Of a stretch of 49,705 bases of DNA, positions 35,645 to 44,633 are shown piece after piece. Origin of the DNA: Staphylococcus massiliensis CCUG 55927 (GTDB lineage Bacteria; Bacillota; Bacilli; Staphylococcales; Staphylococcaceae); assembly GCF_000298075.1 (NCBI RefSeq), contig NZ_JH815593.1:729742-779446 (forward strand), in the 5' to 3' direction. Made by a program: the position numbers and the translations under genes. The notes beneath the pieces were generated by a model, which was not told where the DNA came from, did not search any database, and saw nothing but the letters and a program-made list of their open reading frames with translations. Each line of letters starts with the position of its first letter. Positions within the stretch are counted from its first letter, which is position 1.

Positions 35645-35668
35645 CCACATCTCCCCACTATCCTCCAC
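35645..35668 (-). promoter_or_regulatory. Probable MraZ operator
   Basis: On the minus strand GTGGAGGATA, GTGGGGAGAT and GTGGTAAATT follow each other with exactly 10-bp spacing. MraZ proteins bind direct TGGG/GTGG-type repeats one helical turn apart in front of mraZ, so this is probably an autoregulatory site. The last repeat merges into a TAAATT -10-like box. Confidence 0.75.
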
Positions 35669-35707
35669 TAATTATGTAAAAATCACCAAAATTAATTATT
35701 TTCACAC

Positions 35708-35742
35708 AAAAAAGACCGGTTTATCGAAATTGATAAACCGGC
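35708..35742 (-). terminator. Terminator of bshC
   Basis: GGCCGGTTTATC and GATAAACCGGTC pair around AATTTC, and six T follow on the minus strand, 17 bases after the bshC stop. Confidence 0.93.
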
Positions 35743-35758
35743 CAAACCCTTGATATGA

Positions 35759-37369
35759 CTATAGTTTAACGATGATTTGATCAAAAGTGTAAGAAAGTGG
35801 TGGATAGGTGGAGGGACTGAACACGTTTGTCCCAAAATCATTCATGATTTGATATGGATTCCAAATTCTTTCTTGAAGTCCACCCATTGGATGGAGATGA
35901 GATGAAATTTCCTTGAAATGATTCATACTTATTTGATTTTCGCGTTCAATATTTAAGAGGTAACGTCTCAATAAGTAATCGTACTGTTTCTGGTGAATTT
36001 GGTGATTCTTTCGAATTAAATTATGATTGTCTTCAGTACTAATTTCCTTAGACAATTGTTCAGTGAGTTTGTCTTGTAACGTCATCATATGTTCAACTTC
36101 TTGAATAAATGTATCTGAAGCACGGTCCCTTACGAAAGACGTCTTAAATTGATCGACCCCTTCTCGAATGACCGTTTCAAGTGGCACATCATATTGCGTT
36201 AATAATTTAGAGATTCTCTCATTAAGGTAAGTGATACGTAAGCGAGGTAAAACAATTGGCATTTCGATATCTAGAAATTCAAAGATACCTTTTAATTCAG
36301 CCCAGTATTTAATTTCACTTGGACCTCCTACGAAGCTTAACGTGTTAAATAACCACTCTTCCATAATTGGTCTTGTCACAACATTATTTGAAAAGCGTTC
36401 TGGCTCATTTTCCACGATGTCTAATAAGTCTGCTTTTGAGAACGTTTTTTCTGATTTACTTAAATAAAACTGTCCATCTTTATAATGAAGTAACTGTCTG
36501 GAGTTATCTTCACTTAAGAATAAATGCACATTTGTTTCTGTCTGAATCATACGTTCAAAACCTTTAGACGTGAGTTCACTTTGTGTCGTTCTAAACGCCT
36601 GATCAATGTCTTGATAATGTTCAATCATATATTTTAGCATTGGCTTTTCAAGTGTGCGCAAACCTTTATCGTTCGCATCAATAAGTAACACACCATAATC
36701 TTTAAATACGTCGTGAACGAGCACTTTAAATATGTCAGTCCAATAATTGTATTGTTCGATGATTTCGACAAGTCGTGTATATAAACGCTTTGAAGATGAA
36801 GTTTCTTCGATCTTTTCAAAATATTGCACGACCGCTGATTTAAACGCCTCTTTATCAATTTGGTAATTTGATACAGACGATTCCGGCTCGTCCATCGTAT
36901 GATATTTAACCTTGGACATATCATTTGAAGCATTGTCATACACGAAAGTATGATTCACCTCATCAAAGTCATGATCCTCACCAGCTATCCAAAATACTGG
37001 CACAACCTTTTCTTGATACGTATCAGCAACAGTTTCTGAAAGCGTTACTAATGATAAGATTTTATGAAATGTATAAAGCGGACCTGTTAAGAAACCAGCT
37101 TGTTGTCCCCCAATCACAACTTTATGACCACTGCGAAGGTTCGCTATATTACGAGATTGTGCATCGCTTAAAGATAAGTCTGACATATAAGTTTCAATAA
37201 CGTTAGACAATTGACCTTCACGGCCATTTGTAGGTGCGTTTAATTTATACTTGAAACTCTCTTTATCCATTGGATTGTATTGAAATAAAGACGTGTAACG
37301 AGGATCTTCTCGTCTCAAACAATCAATGAAATCGTTTTCATTATATACATTTATATATAAACATTCCAT
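35759..37369 (-). CDS. bshC: Putative cysteine ligase BshC (bacillithiol synthesis)
   Basis: Last step of bacillithiol synthesis, joining cysteine to glucosaminyl-malate; this is the main low-molecular-weight thiol of staphylococci. The 536-residue protein has the expected length. It shows the Rossmann-like core with VIGGQQAGFLTGPLYTFHK and WIAGEDHDFDEVNH, and coiled-coil segments near residues 420-470. AAGGGAGAATC supports the start. It lies upstream of mraZ on the same strand with its own terminator. Confidence 0.95.
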   Translation of the reverse strand: MECLYINVYNENDFIDCLRREDPRYTSLFQYNPMDKESFKYKLNAPTNGREGQLSNVIETYMSDLSLSDAQSRNIANLRSGHKVVIGGQQAGFLTGPLYTFHKILSLVTLSETVADTYQEKVVPVFWIAGEDHDFDEVNHTFVYDNASNDMSKVKYHTMDEPESSVSNYQIDKEAFKSAVVQYFEKIEETSSSKRLYTRLVEIIEQYNYWTDIFKVLVHDVFKDYGVLLIDANDKGLRTLEKPMLKYMIEHYQDIDQAFRTTQSELTSKGFERMIQTETNVHLFLSEDNSRQLLHYKDGQFYLSKSEKTFSKADLLDIVENEPERFSNNVVTRPIMEEWLFNTLSFVGGPSEIKYWAELKGIFEFLDIEMPIVLPRLRITYLNERISKLLTQYDVPLETVIREGVDQFKTSFVRDRASDTFIQEVEHMMTLQDKLTEQLSKEISTEDNHNLIRKNHQIHQKQYDYLLRRYLLNIERENQISMNHFKEISSHLHPMGGLQERIWNPYQIMNDFGTNVFSPSTYPPLSYTFDQIIVKL

Positions 37370-37508
37370 TCACGATTCTCCCTTAAAAGCACTATTACCA
37401 ATTAGTATAAAACGTTAGTTGTCGTATGACAATCTAACGGCTTACTTCATTTTATAAATAATATAAGTTATAATTAATTTAGATAAGAAACAAGGGGGCA
37501 ATTCTAAA

Positions 37509-37955
37509 ATGACTAAAGTTGAACACTTAGATATTAACTACAAGACTGAACAGCTATTCGAAGAATTTAGAAACTTTGGTAATGAACACCTATTTATGGT
37601 CGATGAACTGCACGGTGAAATGATAGATGCAAGTTCTGACTCACCTTTCTATGGTATTTATGTAGGTGAAAAAATTGGTGCTCGCATGGCACTTTACAAA
37701 AAAGGGGAAGTTGAAGAAACATATTTCCCAGAATTCGACGACTATTTAGTTGTCTGGAAATTAGAAGTACTTAAACAATATCAATCTAAAGGTTACGGTC
37801 AAAAATTATTAGATTTTGCGAAAAGCTTTAATCTACCTATTAAAGTCATTGCTCGAAACCAATCTAAAGACTTCTTTATCCGTCAAGGTTTCACTGACTT
37901 AGAAAAGCAGAATGCAGACGGACAAGACATTTTAACATGGGAACCTCAATCATAA
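37509..37955 (+). CDS. GNAT-family N-acetyltransferase
   Basis: A 148-residue acetyltransferase, divergent from bshC, with AAGGGGGC as ribosome site and a TATAAT -10 at about 37476. The acetyl-CoA motif is YQSKGYGQKLLDFAK near residues 96-110. This gene accompanies bshC in staphylococci. Its substrate is unknown, and the acidic, Phe-rich N-terminal half gives no clear clue. Confidence 0.88.
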   Translation: MTKVEHLDINYKTEQLFEEFRNFGNEHLFMVDELHGEMIDASSDSPFYGIYVGEKIGARMALYKKGEVEETYFPEFDDYLVVWKLEVLKQYQSKGYGQKLLDFAKSFNLPIKVIARNQSKDFFIRQGFTDLEKQNADGQDILTWEPQS

Positions 37956-37958
37956 AAT

Positions 37959-37997
37959 AAAAAACTAGTACGCATTCCAGTGCGTACTAGTTTTTTT
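37959..37997. terminator. Bidirectional terminator
   Basis: AAAACTAGTACGCA and TGCGTACTAGTTTT form a perfect hairpin with a six-base loop, with seven T at the plus-strand 3' side and an A-run at the other. It ends both the GNAT gene and the PepSY operon arriving from the other side; the PepSY stop codon touches it. Confidence 0.93.
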
Positions 37998-38784
37998 AGT
38001 CGTCATCCACTTCGTAGCCGTCGTCATCATCATCGCCATCATCGTCACTTTGTTGATACGTTTGACGTGGTAATTGTTGATAGTGTTGCTGAGGTGCTGA
38101 TTGTCTTGGTGCTGGTAATTGAACCTGAGTCTGTCGCTGCTGTTGAACCTGTTGTTGTGGTGCTGGATTGTATTGGGCTGGTTGAGACGCTTGATCATCA
38201 TCTTGTGCTTCATATTGATCATCATCATCTGTAGATGCCTCGTTCTGTGTTTGTCCTTTTTTAAACCATGATACGTTATGCACCTTACCAGTAACAGCAT
38301 TGATTGTTAAAATCGCACCTTCATTTTGATTCACTTCTTGTCTTACTTCATAATATGGGTAATGTTTTGATTGATTAAGTTTGATTTGGCTCGTGTAACC
38401 GCCAACCTTCTTCTTAGCAATAGACTTCGCCTTTTCTTTTGATATCTTTAATTTTTTAGCTTTCTTCTTTTTGTCTTTTTTAGACGATTTGTCTTTATCT
38501 TTCTGCTTGAGCTTCTTCGACTTTACATTATCAATATCTTTCGTCTTACGATCGATTTGTACAGTTATCTCAGTATCTTTATTCACTACGGCTATTTCAA
38601 ATTTAGACTTATGTTCTCGTTCTTCCACATTCACTATCTTGCCACCATAACGTTCTTGAACGATGTTTTCAGCTTCTTTTTGAGATATCATTTTAGTCTT
38701 GGATGATTGGTACATAACCGTTGCTAAAGCTATACCTAAACCTAAAATCATTAATACAAGCATAATTTTAAGAAAGTGTTTCAT
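37996..38784 (-). CDS. PepSY-domain membrane protein
   Basis: A 262-residue protein with an N-terminal signal anchor (about 4-26) and two PepSY-like regions (about 35-85 and 115-175) separated by a highly basic lysine-rich stretch. The tail is rich in Gln and Pro and ends in an aspartate cluster. PepSY proteins often accompany two-component systems (B. subtilis YkoGH with YkoI/YkoJ) and may modulate the sensor or proteases outside the cell. It overlaps the histidine kinase gene by 17 bases and is last in the operon. Confidence 0.85.
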   Translation of the reverse strand: MKHFLKIMLVLMILGLGIALATVMYQSSKTKMISQKEAENIVQERYGGKIVNVEEREHKSKFEIAVVNKDTEITVQIDRKTKDIDNVKSKKLKQKDKDKSSKKDKKKKAKKLKISKEKAKSIAKKKVGGYTSQIKLNQSKHYPYYEVRQEVNQNEGAILTINAVTGKVHNVSWFKKGQTQNEASTDDDDQYEAQDDDQASQPAQYNPAPQQQVQQQRQTQVQLPAPRQSAPQQHYQQLPRQTYQQSDDDGDDDDDGYEVDDD

Positions 38785-40141
38785 GTTGTACTCCTTTATT
38801 AATTTCTAAAGTAAACGTGGTGCCTACTGTTAATTCACTTTTCACATGTAATTGAATTTGATTATTTTTAGCAATTTCTTTAGCGATAGCTAAGCCAAGA
38901 CCCGTGCCACCTGTTTGACGTGCACGAGCTTTATCAACTCTATAGAAACGCGTAAAGGTGTGCGGAATATCCGCTTCAGGTATACCGATACCTTTATCCA
39001 CGATATGCACATATATATGCGTTTTCGTTTCTTCCATCACAACACGTATAACATCTTCACTATATTTATAAGCGTTATCTAAGAAGATACGCATTAATTG
39101 TTGATAGCTCTTCTTGTCGATACACGTATATACATCCTCTTCAGGACCTTCAAATTTAACTTCAGTATCATAAACATGATCGAGTGTGGTCACAATTTCA
39201 GATGTCAACTTCGTTAAATTTTCTCTCTTAAAGTTAAGCGCTTGCTCTGAATGTGTATAGTTCGTAAAATCAAGTAGCTGCTCCGTTAAATACTTCATTT
39301 TTAAGCCCTCATCATGAATCGCCGTAAGCCCCTCCTCTAAAATATCTGGTTTCGTCTTACCAAAGCGTTTCAACATTTTACTATATGAATGAATAACTGT
39401 GATAGGCGTCTTTAACTCATGTGAGGCATTCATAATAAACACTTGCTGTCTTTCGTCATGCGATTTCAATTCGTCCATCATGTCATTGAATGAAACAGAT
39501 AATGCTTTCAGTTCTTTAGAATCGCGTTCATTTACATCAATGTGTGAATAATTATTCGTACGCTCAATTTCATGCATTTTATCAATTAAGTGATGAATTG
39601 GATTCGTGATAACTGACGTAATAATTCGATTTAAGACATAAATGATAACTAATAACATTAATGAAGAAAGAAGCAATATCCATCTTAACGTACTAAATGA
39701 ATCATATTTGAAGTTTACATTTTCAAATATTTGTAGATTAACAACTTCCCCATTTTTCCAAATAAGGGGAATCGAAACTAATGCGAAATGATTATCTTTA
39801 GTGTGCACAATTTTTTGGTATTGCCTATTTTGAAAAGGCCTTGCTAAATTCTTATATTTAACATCAGTTGATATTTGCATGATTGAATGATCTTTCTTAT
39901 CAACAATACTGATATAGCCATCAGATAAGATATGTGACTGTATAATTGCTTCAGTTTGAATGTCCCTAGCGTCATCATTCTTAATTTCTTTCATAATATT
40001 AACAGCTCGGTTTTCGAGCTGCCCTATTTCATCATTTAAGGCATAGTGTTTGTACGTGAAATATACAACAATGTTGGTACAGATAATGACAAAGATTGTA
40101 GTAACGGTCGTATAGAGTTGAATTCGTGTACCGAGTTTCAT
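38768..40141 (-). CDS. Sensor histidine kinase
   Basis: A 457-residue membrane kinase. TM1 is at about 10-31, an extracytoplasmic sensor of about 120 residues follows, TM2 is at about 152-172, then HAMP, HisKA with H241 in NASHELKTP, and HATPase with the N box (FLDNAYKYS), DKGIGIPE and GTGLGLAIAK. The ligand is unknown. It is translationally adjacent to the response regulator (three bases). It resembles ArlS in layout but the sensor region does not match, so I do not use that name. Confidence 0.92.
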   Translation of the reverse strand: MKLGTRIQLYTTVTTIFVIICTNIVVYFTYKHYALNDEIGQLENRAVNIMKEIKNDDARDIQTEAIIQSHILSDGYISIVDKKDHSIMQISTDVKYKNLARPFQNRQYQKIVHTKDNHFALVSIPLIWKNGEVVNLQIFENVNFKYDSFSTLRWILLLSSLMLLVIIYVLNRIITSVITNPIHHLIDKMHEIERTNNYSHIDVNERDSKELKALSVSFNDMMDELKSHDERQQVFIMNASHELKTPITVIHSYSKMLKRFGKTKPDILEEGLTAIHDEGLKMKYLTEQLLDFTNYTHSEQALNFKRENLTKLTSEIVTTLDHVYDTEVKFEGPEEDVYTCIDKKSYQQLMRIFLDNAYKYSEDVIRVVMEETKTHIYVHIVDKGIGIPEADIPHTFTRFYRVDKARARQTGGTGLGLAIAKEIAKNNQIQLHVKSELTVGTTFTLEINKGVQHETLS

Positions 40142-40144
40142 TAT

Positions 40145-40819
40145 TTAATCCTTCATCATATAGCCTACGCCACGTACACTCGAAATCAATGAAGGCTTAT
40201 CGGTATCTAATTTCTTACGTAAATGTCTCACATACACATCCGTTACATTTGTATCACCATGATAATCATAGCCCCACACCGCTTCAATCATTTGTTCGCG
40301 TGTCAAAACTTGGTTACGGTGCGTTAATAAGTAATAAAGTAAATCATATTCCTTTTGCGTGAGTGTGACAAGTTTACCTTCTGCATACACCTCACGTGTG
40401 TTCGGATTGACGTTTAAATGTTTAAATGTGAGCTCGCTTTGCTCAGTAGACGTCGTTCCGATGGCCTTTAAATATACGCGCATGCGTGCTAATAATTCTT
40501 CTATCTCAAAGGGTTTCGTCATATAATCATTCGCACCTAAATCAAGACCCGTTACCTTATCGAACACCGTATCTCGCGCCGTTAACATGATGATTTTAAT
40601 CATCTCATCTACCTGTCTAATACGACGAAGTACTTCTAAACCATTCAGTTCAGGGATCATCACATCAAGTAGAATCAAATCATACTTGTTATTTTGATAT
40701 AGCTCGAGCGCTACCTTTCCAGTGTGCGCAATCTCAACTTCATAGCCTGCATACATTAATTCAAGCTCTATAACACGTGCTATCTTCTCATCATCTTCAA
40801 CGATTAATATCTTGCTCAT
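40145..40819 (-). CDS. Response regulator, OmpR/PhoB family
   Basis: A 224-residue regulator. The receiver domain has acidic D9/D10, phospho-acceptor D52 (LILLDVM), T80 and K102. The C-terminal winged helix ends in VRHLRKKL...RGVGYMMKD. The start is ATG after GTAAGGAGTTAGGAC, 11 bases from the stop of the transporter gene. It pairs with the downstream kinase. Its likely targets include the operon that contains it. Confidence 0.94.
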   Translation of the reverse strand: MSKILIVEDDEKIARVIELELMYAGYEVEIAHTGKVALELYQNNKYDLILLDVMIPELNGLEVLRRIRQVDEMIKIIMLTARDTVFDKVTGLDLGANDYMTKPFEIEELLARMRVYLKAIGTTSTEQSELTFKHLNVNPNTREVYAEGKLVTLTQKEYDLLYYLLTHRNQVLTREQMIEAVWGYDYHGDTNVTDVYVRHLRKKLDTDKPSLISSVRGVGYMMKD

Positions 40820-40830
40820 GTCCTAACTCC

Positions 40831-42216
40831 TTACATTAATTCTAATCCGATAAATTTCCAGAACGTAAAGTACATGCCAAGCATAAATAAGCAATACAAT
40901 GGCATTAAGATACAACTGAGTTTAAATAGATGTTTCGGTTCAAATGGTTTATCTTCTTCCTCGTAAAAGACAAGGATTGCTTTCGAACTGATCGGGAACG
41001 TTAAGCAATAATTAATACCTATCAACGCGAGAAATACAACTGCAACTTCATTAAGTTGAAACAATTTTGCGAAAACGATAAATGCAGGAATGAGAACAAC
41101 CGCTCTTGTTGTATGACTCGTGATAACGAGATGGGAAAATACAGAAATCACTATAATCACAATAACGATCATGAGTTCACTCACTTGCCCTAAAGATTTT
41201 AAAAACTGCATGATGTGAGATTGCAAGTACGTAACAACATTGTACCTAACCAATAGTTCACCTAAAGCACTACTTGATGTCACAAAAAATATTAAACTCC
41301 ACGAAATGTGCTTTAAGCCCTTTTTCCAATGAAGTAAATTAAGTTGCGGCAATAGCATAATTAATGCCATCAATATCGTCGTGAATGCGATATCCAAACC
41401 GTGTAGCGGTTCAAGTACCCAAAGTAATAATGTAATGACAACACATATAATGGTTGTCTTTTCCTTTTGTGAAAAAGGCACTTTAAAATTAACTTCTGCT
41501 TCGTTCTTTATATCGATATCGTGTGAACGTTGTACATTCTCTTTCGTTAATACATATAAAATACATGTTGCGAAAATACCAAACAGGATGCCGAACGGAA
41601 GTCCCCATATTAAGAAATCTAAATAAGAAATTGTTTTTGATGTTTGCTTTTCCAAGATACCTATCGCAACTAAATGACTGCCAGCACCTATTAAAGATAA
41701 GTTACTTGCAATAAGGATTAACGTTGGAATCAATAATCCTAAGAAAAGTTTTTGCGACGGAAACTTTACGGTCATCGCTCGGTATATCGGTAACATTGCC
41801 ATTGCCCGGCTTGATGTGGACGGTATAATTAACGAAAGACATTGTATTTTGATAAACGTAAATAGTGTAAGCTTCTGAATAGATTCACATTTACGATTAA
41901 TTAACTTTACAAAACGTTGTAATAAACCACTTTCTTCAATTATACCACTAATTATAAATGCCCCGATCATTAGCCAGACAATATGTTGGTTTAACGACTC
42001 AAATAAGATACTCTCAGGCAATCCTAATAAGATGCCGCCCATTAAGACAAGCATGCCAACGAGTCCGGCCGGCACCTTTGAAAATATAAATAAACCTAAT
42101 GATAATAAGAAAATAATAATACTAACTTTACCTAAATAATCAAGATCTACATATATAAATATTAAGATTGATGTAATAAGGTAGATAATGAGTAATAATA
42201 AATGTTTCGTTTGCAT
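40831..42216 (-). CDS. Anion transporter, SLC13/DASS-like
   Basis: A 461-residue integral membrane protein with 11-12 hydrophobic segments and PSTSSRAMAMLPI in the first half, the position of the substrate-binding SNT-type motif in divalent anion:sodium symporters. Such proteins carry dicarboxylates, sulfate or other organic anions. The neighbouring glycerate kinase-like gene, only one base away, suggests glycerate or a related hydroxy-acid as substrate. This is inference. Confidence 0.85.
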   Translation of the reverse strand: MQTKHLLLLIIYLITSILIFIYVDLDYLGKVSIIIFLLSLGLFIFSKVPAGLVGMLVLMGGILLGLPESILFESLNQHIVWLMIGAFIISGIIEESGLLQRFVKLINRKCESIQKLTLFTFIKIQCLSLIIPSTSSRAMAMLPIYRAMTVKFPSQKLFLGLLIPTLILIASNLSLIGAGSHLVAIGILEKQTSKTISYLDFLIWGLPFGILFGIFATCILYVLTKENVQRSHDIDIKNEAEVNFKVPFSQKEKTTIICVVITLLLWVLEPLHGLDIAFTTILMALIMLLPQLNLLHWKKGLKHISWSLIFFVTSSSALGELLVRYNVVTYLQSHIMQFLKSLGQVSELMIVIVIIVISVFSHLVITSHTTRAVVLIPAFIVFAKLFQLNEVAVVFLALIGINYCLTFPISSKAILVFYEEEDKPFEPKHLFKLSCILMPLYCLFMLGMYFTFWKFIGLELM

Positions 42217-42217
42217 C

Positions 42218-43417
42218 TTAACTTACTTCTTCAACGATCTTTTTTTCTTGTTCTGCTTTAAGTTGTTGAGCTAAATCAAACCCAATTGTAATATGTCTAA
42301 ACGCATTTTCGGCACAGTTTTCTAACCATTTCGGTGCATCGAGAATCGACTTTTCAAGAGAAGTAGGTTTAGGAATGATACTAGTAAACGCATCGATACC
42401 ACTTTGGTAGTTAATCTTCGCGTTCTTACCAATAGTACCCGCAAATGCGATTACAGGTTTCTCGAAAGATTTCGCGATACGCGCAACTTCAGAAGGGATC
42501 TTGCCATTTGGCGTTTGATAATCAATACATCCCTCAGCTGTCACGACTAAATCTGCATGTTGAATCGCTTCTGATACCTGTATATATTCCATGATGATAT
42601 CGAACCTAGGATGTAACTTAGCATCTAAGAAACCTACAAGACCAGCGCCTAAGCCTCCAGATGCACCACCGCCGTTAATCGTTGCAACTTCTCGTCCAGT
42701 ATGGCTAAAGATGAGATCTGCTAAATGTTCTAAGTTATCTGACAGTAGTTCTACTTCCATAGGAGAAGCACCTTTTTGGGGACCAAACACACGTGCAACA
42801 CCTTGAGGACCACATAATACATTTGTCCAGTTAACTGCTACGTTGATGTCAATATCTTTCACACGCTCGTCGATCTGAGATAAATCCATGTGATGAATTT
42901 GATTGATTTCTGCACCGCAAGTTACATCAATTAATAAATGCGCATCATCATAAAACTTAACACCGATTGCTTGTGCCATACCAACGCCACCATCTGAAGT
43001 TCCTGAGTCACCGCAACCAATTAAAATACGTTTCGCGTTATGGTTAAGTGCTTCTATAATTGTTTCACCCACGCCATATGTCGTCGTGAATAACGGGTTT
43101 CTTTGGTTAATCGGCACATGACGCAACCCAGCTATAGCAGCCATTTCAATTACAGCTGTCTCAACTCCATTTTCATTAAACATCCCGAAGTAAGAATCAA
43201 TTTTCTGACCAGTAGGACCTGTAACATGTGTGTTAATAATACGTCCTTCTTTAAGTTTTGTTATCGTATTAACAAAGCCTTCCCCACCATCTACCATTGG
43301 GATAACTGTAACATCGTGATTAGATTCAACTTTTTCAATACCACGTTCTATAGATAAACCGACTTCTTCAGCACTTAAGCTCTCTTTAAAGCCTGATGGA
43401 ATAATAACAATTTTCAT
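42218..43417 (-). CDS. Glycerate kinase family protein
   Basis: A 399-residue member of the GlxK family, which phosphorylates D-glycerate at C2 or C3. Family landmarks are present but altered from what I know as usual: PSGFKES (7-13) where PDSFK is typical, VDGGEGF (42-48) for ADGGEGT, GCGDSGTSDGGVGM, GGGASGGLGAG, and TAEGCID where TGEGRxD is typical. The N-terminal and ATP-side glycine loops remain. It is the first gene of the five-gene operon with TTAGGGAGG as ribosome site. Confidence 0.88.
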   Translation of the reverse strand: MKIVIIPSGFKESLSAEEVGLSIERGIEKVESNHDVTVIPMVDGGEGFVNTITKLKEGRIINTHVTGPTGQKIDSYFGMFNENGVETAVIEMAAIAGLRHVPINQRNPLFTTTYGVGETIIEALNHNAKRILIGCGDSGTSDGGVGMAQAIGVKFYDDAHLLIDVTCGAEINQIHHMDLSQIDERVKDIDINVAVNWTNVLCGPQGVARVFGPQKGASPMEVELLSDNLEHLADLIFSHTGREVATINGGGASGGLGAGLVGFLDAKLHPRFDIIMEYIQVSEAIQHADLVVTAEGCIDYQTPNGKIPSEVARIAKSFEKPVIAFAGTIGKNAKINYQSGIDAFTSIIPKPTSLEKSILDAPKWLENCAENAFRHITIGFDLAQQLKAEQEKKIVEEVS

Positions 43418-43514
43418 AATTAAATCCTCCCTAAATTGTTTACGACCTTTTTCTTAATACTTAATCTAAGGGAAACAAATTTAGAGAGGATTATAGAATT
43501 ATTAAAATATGATT

Positions 43515-43545
43515 AAAAAATGAATACGTCAATTTAATTTAAAAC
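43515..43545 (-). promoter_or_regulatory. Possible promoter of the glycerate kinase / two-component operon
   Basis: On the minus strand TTGACG, a spacer of about 17 bases and TATTTT occur just after the HAD gene; a TATAAT also lies a little further downstream. The -35 is good, the -10 ambiguous. Confidence 0.5.
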
Positions 43546-44231
43546 TAAACAAGTTGTAGTAATTCTTTTAAATGATGAATTTCATAAGTTGGTTGAATTT
43601 CATCAGAGCTCGATTTGAACCTATGATTAAACCAACATGTTTGAATACCTGCACGGATGCCACCTTGAATATCAGAGGTTAATGAATCACCCACGATTAA
43701 AATTTCTTCTAAAGGTGGACATACAGGAATGCGTTCGAAGACATAATCGAAGAAAGCGACATTTGGTTTATGAGACCCCGTTTCTTCTGATACAAACATT
43801 TGGTCAACATACTTCATTATCGGCGATCGTTCGATGCGGTTCCATTGTGTCTTAGTCGCCCCATTCGTCACGATAAAGAGACGTACCCTTTTAGAGAGTG
43901 CTTGGATGACTTCTAATGCTTGTTCATGATATGTAATCGTCGCTAACTCTAATCCCTTTCGAAAGGTCTCATCGGCATACACACCATCTATATCCATACC
44001 ATACGTCTTGAATGTTTCGATAAAACGCTTAGTTAAAACTTCTTCTTTCGTTAAAATACCTGCTTGGAACTTCTCCCAATGTGCTTGATTAATACGTTGG
44101 AACGCTCTAAACGACTGGTCATTAAAGTCTAATTGATAAGCGTCCATTAAATGGCGATACGCTTCATACTCACAAGCATCAAAATTTACAATCGTATCGT
44201 CAAAATCTAATAAAACAACTTTAAATGTCAT
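43545..44231 (-). CDS. HAD-family hydrolase, YjjG/YfnB-type nucleotidase
   Basis: A 228-residue haloacid dehalogenase-like phosphatase. Motif I is LDFDDT (D9 nucleophile, D11), motif II is TNGATKTQ, motif III is SHKPNVAFFDYVF, and motif IV is GDSLTSDIQGG. The helical cap lies between residues 20 and 95. The YjjG/YfnB group removes phosphate from nucleotides, including non-canonical pyrimidines. TAAAGGTGAG precedes the ATG, and an extended -10 TGCTATAAT lies at about 44261-44269. Confidence 0.88.
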   Translation of the reverse strand: MTFKVVLLDFDDTIVNFDACEYEAYRHLMDAYQLDFNDQSFRAFQRINQAHWEKFQAGILTKEEVLTKRFIETFKTYGMDIDGVYADETFRKGLELATITYHEQALEVIQALSKRVRLFIVTNGATKTQWNRIERSPIMKYVDQMFVSEETGSHKPNVAFFDYVFERIPVCPPLEEILIVGDSLTSDIQGGIRAGIQTCWFNHRFKSSSDEIQPTYEIHHLKELLQLV

Positions 44232-44302
44232 AAACTCACCTTTATCTCTATTTTAACGCCATTATAGCATGCGAAGTCTTTTAAATAAGAAGGAAATACA
44301 TT

Positions 44303-44353
44303 AAAAAAGTCTGAGCTATAGAACGCGTTAATCCGCATCCTTTAACTCAGACT
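44303..44353 (-). terminator. Orphan minus-strand terminator
   Basis: GTCTGAG and CTCAGAC pair around a 30-base loop and six T follow on the minus strand. No annotated gene ends here: the next minus-strand gene upstream (esterase) has its own terminator. This points to an RNA or a tiny gene at 44.35-44.75 kb. Confidence 0.7.
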
Positions 44354-44564
44354 CGATCACATATGCTTATTAAGGTTAATACAATATTAATCACCAAGTG
44401 CACGTTGAATTTGTGGCAGAATTCAACTAATCATTAAACTACAGATTACCCGCTTCAATAATCTGAGCTTAATCATTAAGACTTAATGATTAACCAATCG
44501 AAATGCTATTACGATTACAACACTTGCAATCATTTAGATGAATAAATATTCTAAGCTTTACCCC

Positions 44565-44633
44565 CTAAAGCATAAAATATTTAACTAAATGATAAATGAA
44601 ATAAAAGAAAGCAATTGAAAGATTGAGATTCAA
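44565..44633 (-). CDS. Possible 22-residue hydrophobic peptide
   Basis: TTG start with AAGGAGG four bases upstream. The predicted peptide (MNLNLSIAFFYF..., 22 residues) is a single hydrophobic segment rich in Phe and Tyr, reminiscent in composition of type I toxin peptides. Short spacing and the TTG start make it uncertain. Confidence 0.25.
   Translation of the reverse strand: MNLNLSIAFFYFIYHLVKYFML

Noticed and set aside
37965..38300. Histidine/asparagine-rich ORF over the PepSY gene tail
   Set aside because: It is an alternative frame of the low-complexity CAT/TTG-rich tail and has no start signals; the PepSY frame is the one linked to the operon.
38768..40819. ArlRS identity for the two-component system
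   Set aside because: The layout is similar but the sensor region and the glycerate kinase/transporter/PepSY context do not match; a gene symbol would be a guess.
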